In this document: in pieces, positions 19,690 to 29,383 of the stretch
How positions within the stretch are numbered: the stretch's first letter is position 1
Layout of the letters: every line of letters starts with the position of its first letter
Assembly (NCBI GenBank): GCA_019918135.1
Contig: WBZZ01006832.1
Coordinates: 29,391-93,390 of the forward strand
Direction of reading: 5' to 3'
DNA: 64,000 bases
Source of the DNA: Paulinella micropora
Lineage: Eukaryota > Cercozoa > Imbricatea > Euglyphida > Paulinellidae
Program-made: the position numbers and the translations under genes
The notes under the pieces: generated by a model
Told to the model about the DNA's origin: nothing
Database searches by the model: none
The model's input: the letters and a program-made list of their open reading frames with translations, nothing else

Positions 19690-21550
19690 ATTAAAAAAAA
19701 AAGGATTTGCTCCCGCCCGCCGTCGTCTCCCTAAATTTTTTTGCTTTTTTAAGCTAACGCAATTGCCGAAATGACAAAAAAATTTTTTTTCTGAGCTGTC
19801 CGGAACCCGGCGAACTTCGCGACAAAACGACCTTCATCGTCTTTAGCGGCAAATTTGGTGCGCACAATCTTTCACCGGATTTTGCGGCTACAGACCGAAT
19901 TTTTTTTCAGCAAAGGACATTTCGGCAATACGGTAAGCTTGAACAGCAAAAAAATCGGGAAACCTTGGCGGGCGGGGAAAAATTTACAAACTGTTTAAAT
20001 TTTCCCCGCCCGCCATCCTCTCCCTAAATTTTTTGCTTTTCAAGCTAACGCAATTGCCGAAATGACAAATTTTTTGTTCTGAGCTGTCCGGAACCCGGCG
20101 AACTTGGCGACAAAACAACCTTCACCGCCTTTAGCGGCAAATTTGCGCACAATCTTTCTGACGGATTCTGCGGCTACCGACCGAATTTTTTTTCCAGCAA
20201 AGGACATTTCGGCAATACGACAAGCTTGGAGAGCAAAAAAATCGGGAGACCTTGGCGGGCGGGGAAAATTTATTTTGTTTGTAATTTTTCCCCGCCCGCC
20301 ATCTTCTCCCTAAATTTTTGCTTTTCAAGCTAACGCAATTGCCGAAATGACCAATTTTTTTTTCTGAGCTGTCCGGAACCCGGTAAACTTCGCGACAAAA
20401 CAACCTTCACCGTCTTTTGCGGCAAATTTGCGCACAATCTTTCTGACGGATTCTGCGGCTACCGACCGAATTTTTTTTCAGCAAAGGACATTTCGGCAAT
20501 ACGGTAAGCTTGAACAGCAAAAAAATCGGGAAACCTTGGCGGGCGGGGAAAAATTACAAACAGTATAATTTTTCCCCGCCCGCCATCTTCTCCCTAAATT
20601 TTTTGCTTTTCAAGCTAACGCAATTGCCGAAATGACTAAATTTTTTGTTCTGAGCTGTCCGGAATCCGGTGAACTTCGCGACAAAACAACCTTCATCGTC
20701 TTTAGCGGCAAATTGGTGTGCACAATCTTTCACCGCATTTTGCGGCTACCGACCGAATTTTTTTTTCAGCAAAGGACATTTCGGCAATACGGTAAGCTTG
20801 AACAGCAAAAAAATCGGGAAACATTGGCGGGCGGGGAAAAATTACAAAAATTAGAAAATTTTCCCCGCCCGCCATCCTCTCCCGAAATTTTTGCTGTTCA
20901 AGCTAACGCAATTGCCGAAATGACCAAATTTTTTTGTTCTGAGCTGTCCGGAACCCGGTGAACTTCGCGACAAAACGACCTTCATCGCCTTTTGCGGCAA
21001 ATTTGCGCACAATCTTTCTGACGGATTCTGCGGCTACCGACCGAATTTTTTTTCAGCAAAGGACATTTCGGCAATACGGAAAGCTTGAACAGCAAAAAAA
21101 TCGGGAGACCTTGGCGGGCGGGGAAAATTACAAAAAATATAAAATTTCCCCGCCCGCCATCCTCTCCCGAAATTTTTACTCTCCAAGCTAACGCGATTGC
21201 CGAAATGACAAAAAAAAATTCTGATCTGTCCGGAATCTGGTAAACTTCACGACAAAACAACCTTCACCGTCTTTAGCGGCAAATTTGTGCGAAACTGCTT
21301 TCACCGCATTTTGCGGCTACCGACAGAATTTTTTTTAGCGAAGGACATTTCGGCAATACGGTAAGCTTGAACAGCAAAAAAATCGGGAAACATTGGCGGG
21401 CGGGGAAAAATTACAAAGAGTATTAAATTTCCCCGCCCGCCATCCTCTCCCGAAATTTTTACTCTCCAAGCTAACGCGATTGCCGAAATGACAAAAAAAA
21501 AATTCTGAGCTGTCCGGAACCCGGCGAACTTGGCGACAAACAAAATATAC
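19690..21550. repeat. Palindromic tandem array 1 (about 6.5 units of about 286 bp)
   Basis: The word CTGAGCTGTC or its variant recurs at 19791, 20079, 20364, 20650, 20939, 21221 and 21505, giving periods of 282-289 bp. Each unit holds a long imperfect palindrome of about 130 bp. Its left arm starts at TTTCGGCAATACGG, passes AGCTTGAACAGCAAAAAAAT and reaches GGCGGGCGGGGAAA. After a short A/T loop the right arm returns through TTTCCCCGCCCGCC to AATTGCCGAAATGA. Between palindromes lies a conserved spacer containing CGGCTACCGACCGAATT. Several open frames cross the array but they are repeat artefacts. The shared word GCAAAGGACATTTCGGCA links it to the arrays at 44 and 51 kb. Confidence 0.9.
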
Positions 21551-21585
21551 GAGGGGCCGCCCCTCCCTTATATGGACACGCGACC

Positions 21586-22590
21586 TTAGGCGCTGAAGTT
21601 TGATTTCGGAACAGTGAATGGCAGCGCGGGGACTTCGTCTTCAATCTTAACGGGCTCATCGTCTGGTGTCAGCAGCGGCAACGAGGGCTTGCCTTTGAAA
21701 AGATTATATTGTAGCAGCTTTTTCATGAACTCGTACGCACTCTCAGTACTGCCCAGAGCCTCGTAGACATTCCTGTGTAGCGGCCCGAGCTGTGTAATGT
21801 TAGGCGGGCCGTCGGTAGGCAGCGAACAAAAGGACCTGTACTTATCTTTTACGATCAGCATGTTCAACCACCTAAGCAGGCAAGCAAACGCTAACTGCTG
21901 GCGGAAGGCTAGGGTCGAATGGCGAATGTTAGAAAAGGGCGGCCCCAGCAGCTCGATGCACGGGCGCAGGTACGCATGCAGCAGCATCGGGAGCAAGCCG
22001 TTCGCGCGGTTGCTCAGCATGAAGAAACTATTCTCGATCCTGGCCCCGCTCCGGGCAAACGCGTAACCGTGCGTGCGCATAGAAGCGAGCACTGCACTGC
22101 TCCAGAGCTCGGCGGGGCGCACTGGCCTGACGTTGATTTGCGTCCGCACAAACACCCATTCCTCGCTGCTAGGACGCCGGCGCAGGTCCCACCAAGCTTC
22201 AGACATGCGCCGGAGATCGGTCAGAATGTATTCATAGCCCTTCCAGTCTTTTCCGGACAATTTCCTAGCTAGATCCGCTGCTAGGTCACGTTCAGGGAAA
22301 CAATTAGAGCACCGCTGCGTTCCTAGTATTTCCTTTTCTACGCAGCGCCACTCCCAGACACACTTCTGTTCTAGTCCCTTACTCGTCGCGTCGTGCCAGA
22401 ACTGCACACCAGCAAACGAGCTTTGGTCTTTGTGCAGTTCGTGCCAATCTGTCAGCACGGCCTCAAAACTCAGACCCTTGTAACTATCGGGGTAAAGAGA
22501 AGTACTAAGGCCCCCCCAGGCCCAGCTCAGATTGATAGTGTAGTAAGGAATACTTGACCTTACGCACAGCTCTCTTCTACAGCAAGACAT
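21586..22590 (-). CDS. Hypothetical protein, 334 aa
   Basis: ATG 22590; uninterrupted and directly adjoining palindromic array 1. Soluble-looking. Cys/Trp-rich first third (CVWEWRCVEKEILG, RCSNC), then a helical centre (AFRQQLAFACLLRWLNMLIV) and a Pro/acidic tail. The spacing of CVWEWRC and CSNC could form a zinc site. No family recognised. Confidence 0.6.
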   Translation of the reverse strand: MSCCRRELCVRSSIPYYTINLSWAWGGLSTSLYPDSYKGLSFEAVLTDWHELHKDQSSFAGVQFWHDATSKGLEQKCVWEWRCVEKEILGTQRCSNCFPERDLAADLARKLSGKDWKGYEYILTDLRRMSEAWWDLRRRPSSEEWVFVRTQINVRPVRPAELWSSAVLASMRTHGYAFARSGARIENSFFMLSNRANGLLPMLLHAYLRPCIELLGPPFSNIRHSTLAFRQQLAFACLLRWLNMLIVKDKYRSFCSLPTDGPPNITQLGPLHRNVYEALGSTESAYEFMKKLLQYNLFKGKPSLPLLTPDDEPVKIEDEVPALPFTVPKSNFSA

Positions 22591-22909
22591 TGTAGGTGCC
22601 TTTCTTTCCTGCTATGTTAGTTCTTTTTTTGCTATACAGCGACCTCTACAAAACTTGGAAAACGACAGCTCTCTTCTAGTACTGCCTGCCTCTTTGCCCT
22701 CCCCCCCCTCCCCCGGTTCCCCCCTTACCCGGTTCTTTTACTAGGGATCCCCTCGGTTAAGACGAGAGAGCTACTAGGGCCGGTCTAATTTCAAAGACAG
22801 ACCAAGAAAAGTTTTTATTAAACAGTTAAAAGAATTAGAACCCAAGGAAAGCATTTATTCCAACAATTCTTTTTTTTGAATCTTATTTTAACAAACTTTT
22901 TTTTAGTGT
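22591..22909. other. Intergenic region
   Basis: C-rich centre (CCCTCCCCCCCCTCCCCCGG near 22698) and an A/T-rich end with TTTTTATTAAAC at 22811-22822, the likely 3' signal of the minus-strand genes viewed from the plus strand. No ORF supported. Confidence 0.5.
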
Positions 22910-24097
22910 TCATTCGCTCCGCGACGCGCGGCCGTGCACCCGAAAGAGCCAGAAGCACATGGTCCCCGACGGCCGGTAGTCGAGCAGGGACGCCCGCCAG
23001 CCCTCCCGGCCCAGCAGGGCGGCCAGCTCGGCGCCGTACACGGCCCGTGTCTGTTCCATATCGCCCGCGTAGAACGTCAGCCTTTCCAGCGCGCCGCGCC
23101 CGCAGAACAGCGTCACCGCCAGCAGCGTGCCGGGCCTCGGGTCCAGGCGCGGCAGCAGCAGGCGCAGGCCGCGCAGGTTGCCGTGCAGCATGTCGCAGAA
23201 GTCCAGGTACGCCACGTCCCAGCGCGTCTCTGTGCCGGCGGTTTCCAGCAGCTGCTGCAACGAGCGGCGGTGCATGTGCACGCCCGGGAGCTGCAGTTGC
23301 TCGAGCGCGTCGCACACGTCAGCGCAGAAGTTGGGCACATCTATCGAAATCGTGGCACCGCTCGCACCGCTTGCGGCCCGTAGCGCGCGGCAGCTCGCGC
23401 CGTCGTGCCCGTCCAGCACCAGCGCCCGTATCGCGCCGGACCGCGTCTCTCCTAATGTTTGTGTGTGGCGGGCGATGGCGGCGTTGCAGAGTTCCTTGAA
23501 CTTAGGGTCCCTCAAGTTGTTGAACGTGTCAAGGGCGCGGGGCTTGGCGTGGCTCTGCCCGTCAAGGGCGGCGGCCGCCGCGCGTAGTTCTGCGTCGAAC
23601 AGCGGCACGGGCGCGTACTGGCTTCTGCCGTGCCAGCGGTCCCCGCCGCGGTAGATGATTTCGGCCCACAGCACTCCGTCGATCTCTCTGGCGCGCTTGC
23701 CGACCTGGTACTCGTGCGCGTGGTACCTTACCTTTTGCAGCTTGCCGCCCAGGATTGCCCGCGAGATCAGCTCGGCGCCACCCGTTACTTCCCACGCCAG
23801 AAACCAGGCGGCGCGGCTGTCGCTGGCCAATGTCTCGTCGTGCCACTGCACGCGCGCGCACGAGGTTTCGACCGAGCCGCCGCCCTTCCGGGCCTCGCGG
23901 GCCGCCGTGGCGCGCGACTCGTACTCGGTGGGCCAGTACGATATGACCAAGGCACCGTCGGGCGGGCCGTCACGCAGCTCGCGCACCTCGAAGCCGTGCG
24001 CCTGGGCCCTGCGCGTCTGCTTCTTCTTCGTGCCCTCTGTTGCCTGGCTGTCGCGCGGCGGTCTGGTGTGCAGCTTCACGGTGGATGGACGCTTCAT
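22910..24097 (-). CDS. SAM-dependent methyltransferase-like protein, 395 aa
   Basis: ATG 24097, uninterrupted. The N terminus is basic (GTKKKQTRRAQAHGF). From about residue 240 the order of blocks suggests a Rossmann-type methyltransferase: IRALVLDGHDGASCRAL (motif I-like, with LDG-D-G-S in place of the usual glycine-rich loop), ATISIDVPNF (acidic residue ending strand 2), TRWDVAYLDFCDMLHGN (motif IV-like D-x-x-Y-L-D-F) and LLAVTLFCGRG. The N-terminal 200 residues contain another module of unknown type (YHAHEYQVGKRAREIDGVLWAEIIY). Substrate cannot be told. It is divergent from the acidic Cys-motif gene. Confidence 0.45.
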   Translation of the reverse strand: MKRPSTVKLHTRPPRDSQATEGTKKKQTRRAQAHGFEVRELRDGPPDGALVISYWPTEYESRATAAREARKGGGSVETSCARVQWHDETLASDSRAAWFLAWEVTGGAELISRAILGGKLQKVRYHAHEYQVGKRAREIDGVLWAEIIYRGGDRWHGRSQYAPVPLFDAELRAAAAALDGQSHAKPRALDTFNNLRDPKFKELCNAAIARHTQTLGETRSGAIRALVLDGHDGASCRALRAASGASGATISIDVPNFCADVCDALEQLQLPGVHMHRRSLQQLLETAGTETRWDVAYLDFCDMLHGNLRGLRLLLPRLDPRPGTLLAVTLFCGRGALERLTFYAGDMEQTRAVYGAELAALLGREGWRASLLDYRPSGTMCFWLFRVHGRASRSE

Positions 24098-24453
24098 AGT
24101 GTGGGGGGAAACGAACTCGGAGAGACTTTTTGCTCGGTGTGTTTTATGGCCCCTGCCTGGCCGTGCCCCAGCCCTTCGTATCCCCGTGCGGCCGGCCCCC
24201 CCCCCCCCGATTCAAAAAAAAGAGAGTTCGCGCGCGCGGATGGGGGCCGCACCGGTGTGAGTTAGGCACCGGTGGAGGGGGGGGGGCCACACTGGTGTGG
24301 GTTAGGCACCGGGGGGAGAGCCTCTCACGCGCCTTTGGGCATTTTTGTACCATCACCGCAAGAGAGACGCGTGTGTGTGTTGTGACTCGACCCCCGTCGA
24401 GGGGATGCCCCCCAAGCACGAATTGGCTTTGCTTCTTTTTTTTGTTGTAGCTC
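24098..24453. other. Divergent intergenic region with direct repeat
   Basis: Holds two copies of a block ending GTTAGGCACCGG (about 24249-24274 and 24290-24312), the first preceded by the palindrome CACCGGTG, plus C10 and G10 runs. Likely carries promoters for both flanking genes. No gene seen. Confidence 0.55.
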
Positions 24454-25386
24454 ATGCGGACAAGGTCGGGCCGTGCTCTCGCAAACAGCGATCCCAAGCC
24501 CAGGCAGCGCCGCGGGCCACGCCGCGAGATTATGCCGCCGTGCGAGGAACTGCGTGCCAATGTCGTGCCGCTGTGGGAAGCACACAGCGAAAACACGTAC
24601 CCGCTGGATCTCGTCCTGGCCGCGCTGGCAGGCGACGCAGACCGTGACCAATTCCGCCTGCTGGACAAGCGAGAAAGGCGCGTAGTGGCCTGGTGCGAGG
24701 CCGCCGCCGAGTGTAATCTGCCCTACTGCGAAAGCCGCAGGGACGGCGGCGAGTACGTCGAGGAACAAGGCGTAGAAGAAGAAGAAGACGACGAGGAGGA
24801 CGACGACGAGGAGGAGGAAGAGGACGAAGACAGCTCCTCGCACAATTACCAACAAGGGGACGACGGAGAGAACGGCGGTGACACAGGGGACGGAGAGAAC
24901 GGCGGTGGTTCCGGTGCTAGGCCCGCGTGCCTGCGCGGGTCAGCCTCGCACCGGAGCCATTGCCTCTGCGGAGAGGGCATCAGCAACCTGTCCGTGCTCG
25001 AACACGTGCCCAGCGGGCGCGTCTTCTTTGTCGGGAACCTGTGCGCGCGCAAATTCGGGCGCAAACCGGCAGTCCCTGCAGTGCCGGCAGTGCCGGCCGC
25101 AGTACGGGCAGTGCGGGTGGTACGGGCAGTGCCGGCAGTCCCCGCAGTGCCGGCAGCACGGGCTGTACGGGCAGTCCCTGCAGTGCCGGCAGTACGGGCT
25201 GTACGGGCAGTGCCCCCGCGCAAGCGCCGCCGCCTGCCGACGGCAGAGTTGTCTTCCTCGCTGGCGGAGGGTGTGAGGCAGCTGGAGGAGCGCTCGGGAG
25301 ACGACGTTACGATCCGGCGGCTGGGGCTGGTCCTGCAGGCGCTGGGGCTGCTCGGGGAGGCGTTGATCCAAGCAGTGGAACCTTGA
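24454..25386 (+). CDS. Acidic protein with CxCG motif and Val/Pro/Ala repeats
   Basis: Starts at ATG 24454 (MRTRSGR); ATG 24532 (MPPCEEL) is an alternative. A Glu/Asp run of about 25 residues lies near residue 110. It is followed by CLCGEGISNLSVLEHVPSGR, then VFFVGNLCARKFG: a CxCG ... VG(N/S)xC(x)xxF arrangement that looks like a small zinc-binding motif. Next comes a 60-residue stretch of AVPAVPAVRAV repeats, encoded by tandem CAGTGCCGG / CAGTACGGG units at 25075-25215, then a basic PPRKRRRLP (nuclear signal-like) and a helical end. Probably a nuclear protein. Repeat number is likely to vary between isolates. Confidence 0.55.
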   Translation: MRTRSGRALANSDPKPRQRRGPRREIMPPCEELRANVVPLWEAHSENTYPLDLVLAALAGDADRDQFRLLDKRERRVVAWCEAAAECNLPYCESRRDGGEYVEEQGVEEEEDDEEDDDEEEEEDEDSSSHNYQQGDDGENGGDTGDGENGGGSGARPACLRGSASHRSHCLCGEGISNLSVLEHVPSGRVFFVGNLCARKFGRKPAVPAVPAVPAAVRAVRVVRAVPAVPAVPAARAVRAVPAVPAVRAVRAVPPRKRRRLPTAELSSSLAEGVRQLEERSGDDVTIRRLGLVLQALGLLGEALIQAVEP

Positions 25387-25611
25387 CACCCCTCGACGTT
25401 CCCTCTCCATTTCCCCCAACGACGTTCCCCCCAACAACTCCCCCCCCCCCCCCACCCCGACGACGAAAGGAAAGGCGTGCAGGAAAGGGGAGAGAAGGCA
25501 AAAAAAGACATTGTATGCGCCCCCCTCCCCACACCCTGCCAGAGTTTCATCAGAGAGAGAGAAAAGGACCCCAACATTTCAATAAAAAGAAAAAAGACCA
25601 AAAAAACAAGA

Positions 25612-26779
25612 ATGGAGGGCTTGCTGGGCAAATGCCAGGATTCAAGAAAGCCCTCTTCCGGCCACCGGTCCAAAAAGAAACAAGGCCAGAACATGTTTGC
25701 CCAGAACGCCTCGAGTCTGCGTTACAAGACAGTGCCTTTAGAAAGTGAAGGTACAGAACCGCCAAGCACTGAAAAGACGCCCCAGTTCGTCTGCGCTGTT
25801 CTGCGCAAGTGGTTCAGGGCCTGGCTGCAGGAGCTCGCGTACTTCGCCAGGTGGAACCCCGTGTCGCTGTCACTGTCGCGCATCGCGTTCGTGGGCATCT
25901 ACACTGCCATACTCACGTCGCTGTACCTGAGGGACAGCCTGCACATCCCCGGCATCAGCCCCACGGTGCCGAGCAGCATCCTGACGGCCGTGACTTTCTT
26001 TACTAGTTCGGTGTACGCCCGGGCCGAATCCCGGCGGACGCAGAACATCCGCGAATTCAACATGTTTCTCCAGGCGTTGATGTCCCTGGCCCTAGCTCTG
26101 CACTACCGCCTGGGCGGAACGCCGCAGGCTAGCCCGGGCGACAACGGCCGGGGCGACACACTAGAAACGGATTCCCGTAGAAAGGTCGCCGGTCTCATTG
26201 AGCAGCTGCAGCGCATCCTGGACACGCACATCGAGGCGGCCGAGAAAGGCCGGACCGCGAGCGACCACGCGTGCAAGCTAGACCTCCGTTGCGTGCGTGC
26301 CGAGTGCCGGTGCGCGGACGCGCTCAATAACATTAAACACGGCAACTGCACCCGGACCGCGATGCTTGGCGCACAGCTACAGCTGTCGCGGTTGCGTTTC
26401 GAGGTGTCCGAGCTGCCCGGTGATCAGGCGTGCTACTTCGAGCCCCTGCTGCTGGAGCTGGAGCAGTCCGTGCGCCGGGTGTCGGGGCACTACGTGCCCG
26501 AGATCTCGCGCGTCGTGACTATTTTTGCCTACACTTCGGTCTGGTATCTACCTGCCCTTTGCCCTCATCCCGACCACGCAGGGTTACATCTCCGTCCTGG
26601 CCACCTGCTTCTCGTCGGTCTTTGTGTGGGCCATCACGGAATCGGCCGGGGGGATCGATGACATTTACGCCCGCGAGGAGACCGTCAGCGACCACGACGT
26701 TCAGGGGTCCGTCCAATATACCAAGGATGTCTTGAACGAGATCCGGGGGGCCGAGCCCGAGGTTGTCTTTAAAAGTTAG
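25612..26779 (+). CDS. Bestrophin-like anion channel, one frameshift
   Basis: ATG 25612. The N terminus is basic (HRSKKKQGQN), then comes a region WNPVSLSLSRIAFVGIYTAILTSLY, a second segment SILTAVTFFTSSVYARAESR, a third LQALMSLALAL, a long charged middle with Cys pairs, and a last hydrophobic hairpin IYLPFALIPTTQGYISVLATCFSSVFVW followed by GGIDDIYARE. This order resembles bestrophin/UPF0187-like channels: an Arg-rich block after TM2 and a Pro-Phe before the last TM hairpin. The frame shifts by +1 in the T5 run at about 26521-26525, just before the final hairpin. If joined it is 388 residues. It would conduct chloride or bicarbonate across a membrane. Family assignment is moderate. Confidence 0.5.
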
Positions 26780-26917
26780 CACCGAAAGGCTTTTTTTTAT
26801 TAACAATGAATAAAAAAAAAAAGAAAACTGAGTGAGGAAAATCTCCCTGGCTTCTTCCAAAACGAAGCGCGCGGGGGAGACAAGGTCATCAAAAAAAAAG
26901 AAGCTCCTTTTTAAGAG

Positions 26918-27238
26918 TCACTGCGGGCGTGGCTGGCCGGCCGTGAGCGGGTGGTTGTCTAGGTTCGCTATTTTGGCTTCCAGCGTATTCAACCGCTGGG
27001 ACAGATTTTCGGGCAGGCGCAGTTCTTGCAACGTCTGCCGTAACAGCATGAGGCTGTTCGAGACCTCCTGGAGCCTAGCAAAAAGATCTTGCATCAGGGA
27101 GTCCGTGAGCACAGGCCGGTGGGCCGCTACGACGGGCGCGGCGGGCGCAGCGGGTGCGGCGGGCGCGGCGGGCGGATTGTAAGGTGGCTCGTAAACTTCC
27201 AGGGCCCCGGTCCTAAACTTGGACGCGTAGTCTGCCAT
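26918..27238 (-). CDS. Small coiled-coil protein with Ala/Pro linker, 106 aa
   Basis: ATG 27238. A short N-terminal segment (MADYASKFRTG) is followed by a PPAAPAAPAAPAAPV linker and a C-terminal helix with heptads (LMQDLFARLQEV, LRQTLQEL, LSQRLNTLEAKIANL). The design resembles the 84-aa protein at 11.0 kb. It lies at the 3' end of the next minus-strand gene; the reading frame of that gene overlaps its start. Function unknown; possibly an oligomerising minor structural or adaptor protein. Confidence 0.5.
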   Translation of the reverse strand: MADYASKFRTGALEVYEPPYNPPAAPAAPAAPAAPVVAAHRPVLTDSLMQDLFARLQEVSNSLMLLRQTLQELRLPENLSQRLNTLEAKIANLDNHPLTAGQPRPQ

Positions 27239-28891
27239 TTGCTGCTGGTTCGATCCCAGACCAAACACAAAAAAGAAATTTGCGTGCCGGTATTTCTTTT
27301 TTCCGTGGGGTCGGCCGCGCGCGGGAGGGGAGGGGACGGGGGGGACAAATTTCCCCCGGGGCGGGCGCCACTCTGGGGGGGGGGGGGGCCGACCAGTCGC
27401 GACAGCTGCTGAAGAAGTGGAGGGGGGGGCCGACCAGCCGCGACAGCTGCTGAAGAAGTGGAGGGGGGGGGGGGGAAGCGAGAGAGAGAGAGAGCAGAGG
27501 GAGTGGGTGGGGGGGGGCTTCTCGGCTCGTGTGTGTGTTTCTTCCAGTCAGTTCCTCTTCCGCCTCCCCCCGTTATCCCTGCCTCTTCTTTTTGTGGTGC
27601 CCTTGGTTTTGATCTTTCAATTTGTTTTTTGATTTCTGCTGCTACACCCTCTTTTGTCATGACTTGAGTCCGAAATACATCTGGTCTGAGCCCTTGGATC
27701 CCTCTTTTCTTGATGTTTGGCGGATCCCATTTATATTCGCAGAGGATCAGGTCAAATCGACGAATCTGTTTCTTAGGCAATACTTCTAGTGTAAAGCAGT
27801 TGTCCAGCCACACGATCTGCGCGTTCCAGTCTTGGCTGGCGCTGCTGGTAAGCGCGCAATGGGCGAGAGAGTCGACGTCTAGACAATCGGTGGTTCCGTA
27901 GGGCGTGCCGGGCAGGTCGGGCTGATTTGTTTTGTCTATGTAAAAAAACTCGTGATGTTCACGCTCGTTTCTACCTGGTCTTTGCATCAACGTCTCTTTC
28001 TCCCTTTTCCACAAATCCGGGCGGCGTCTCTGCGTCCTTTGAAACAGCGTCGTATCAAACCGGCACAACGCCGCGCTGTAGTCCTTCACAGAAGATGGGC
28101 CAGGCGCTTTGAAATCGCAATTGGCTACTAGCGCAAAGCCGTACGGTGGAAAACGCACTACAAACAGTCTTGCGTTCGCCGCCACGACGACCCAAGGAAA
28201 TTCCTCTTTTTGGTCATGGTTTCTGTACCAGTCTATTTGCACGCGTTCTTGGAACTGGCTGAAAACCTCATTCGGTAAAACTTTGCTAACTGGCTCAATT
28301 ACATCTTCCCTTAAGGACTTTAGGTTTGTTGCAATGTTGCTTTTTTTGCCTGCTTTAGCACTGTTCGCAACCGTGAACAGGAGCGTGTGGCTCTCCCAGA
28401 ACGGTAAGTGTCTGTCCCAATACTGCGTGTTTTGCCGCGCGCTCGTAAATAGATGCAGATAGTCCTGGAACATAAGCGGCAGACCGGTGATGGCGACAAA
28501 CATGGTAGCTACCCCTTGTAGCTTGGCTGCTTCTTTCTCCAGGCCTGCCAACAAACCAACGTCCTGTCGCAAATTTCCACAGCTAGGGATTACGAGAAGG
28601 CATCTATCTACAACCGAAATGTCTTGGCCGCCCAAGCAATTTGTCCAACCGGGTTCTTGAGGGTCTGCCCAGTGTCGCGGCACCACGCGATTTTCGCCCT
28701 TTTGCGTCAGTGCCAGGTAGCCGTCCGGTAAACTTTGGTCTAGGCGCGCCAGCTCTTATTAATACCGTCGCTGTTTAGCAGCAAGACGAGCTGCGTGGCT
28801 TTGTTCCTGTGCTGTAGATCCACTAGTTCCAGGCTCAGGTCTAGCCTTTTGCGCTCGGGCACAAAGCCCGTTTCGTGCTCGTGAAATTTCA
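27127..28891 (-). CDS. Hypothetical protein, large, with one early frameshift
   Basis: ATG 28891 (MKFHEHETGFVPERKRLDLSL). A one-base shift falls near 28752-28760, then the frame is open to a stop at 27127. The first 400 residues look like a real globular protein: CLLVIPSCGNLRQDVGLL, TMFVAITGLPLMFQDYLHLF, FPWVVVAANARLFVVRF. From about 27600 downwards the translation is Pro/Ser/Gly low complexity across G tracts and a 41-bp duplication, so the true end may be earlier. No family recognised. The central domain has no membrane segment. Confidence 0.5.
27387..27470. repeat. 41-bp tandem duplication
   Basis: A block beginning GGCCGACCAGTCGCGACAGC is repeated once with period 41 (start near 27387 and 27428), one mismatch, each copy followed by a G run. 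It sits in the low-complexity end of the gene above. Confidence 0.75.
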
Positions 28892-29383
28892 TGCCAGGAC
28901 AGATTTATTAAAACGGGTTCTAAAAAGAGTCAAACGCGGGGAGAAAAGCAAACACACGCGCGCTGAAATCTCCCCCCCCTTCCCATCCCAGAGGCCCCAA
29001 ATCATTCGGAGGCAACACCCCCCAAGAGTTTTCGGGGTTCTGTACAGGCCCAAAAAAAAGCTAGCAGCCTTCGCAAGATGAGGATGTTGCGACTTGGGGG
29101 GGCAAAAGCCGCTTGTTGCCCCCCCCATCACACATTGTGCTCCACTTTCGAGCACAATTCGGGATGGGGGGGGGGGCCGGCCCCATTCTTTTTTTTGCGG
29201 AGGGGGGGGGCCGCAACACGCACGATACTTACGACAAGGCACCTTCAAGGACATTTTTTCAGATCAGCAACACACACCCACCCGCAAAAAAGACATCTAC
29301 ACACACACACACCCCGACAATCACACACAGCCTCGTTGGTGTGTACAGGCCCGACTGACTGCGCCTAGCCCTTAACCAAAAGC
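28892..29383. other. Divergent intergenic region
   Basis: About 490 nt with G12- and G10-class runs near 29165 and 29205, a T8 run between them and a short (CA)n stretch at 29299-29311. TTTATTAAAAC at 28907 is close to the minus-strand start. No supported gene. Confidence 0.5.

Noticed and set aside
19690-21550. Possible CRISPR array
   Set aside because: Units are about 286 bp with diverged palindromes and no short unique spacers; no cas genes are present.
19690-21550. GC-box or E2F-like sites in the GGCGGGCGGGGAAA stems acting as factor decoys for the viral cyclin pathway
   Set aside because: The stem contains GGGCGGGG but does not match the E2F consensus exactly; a link to the cyclin is attractive but has no direct support.
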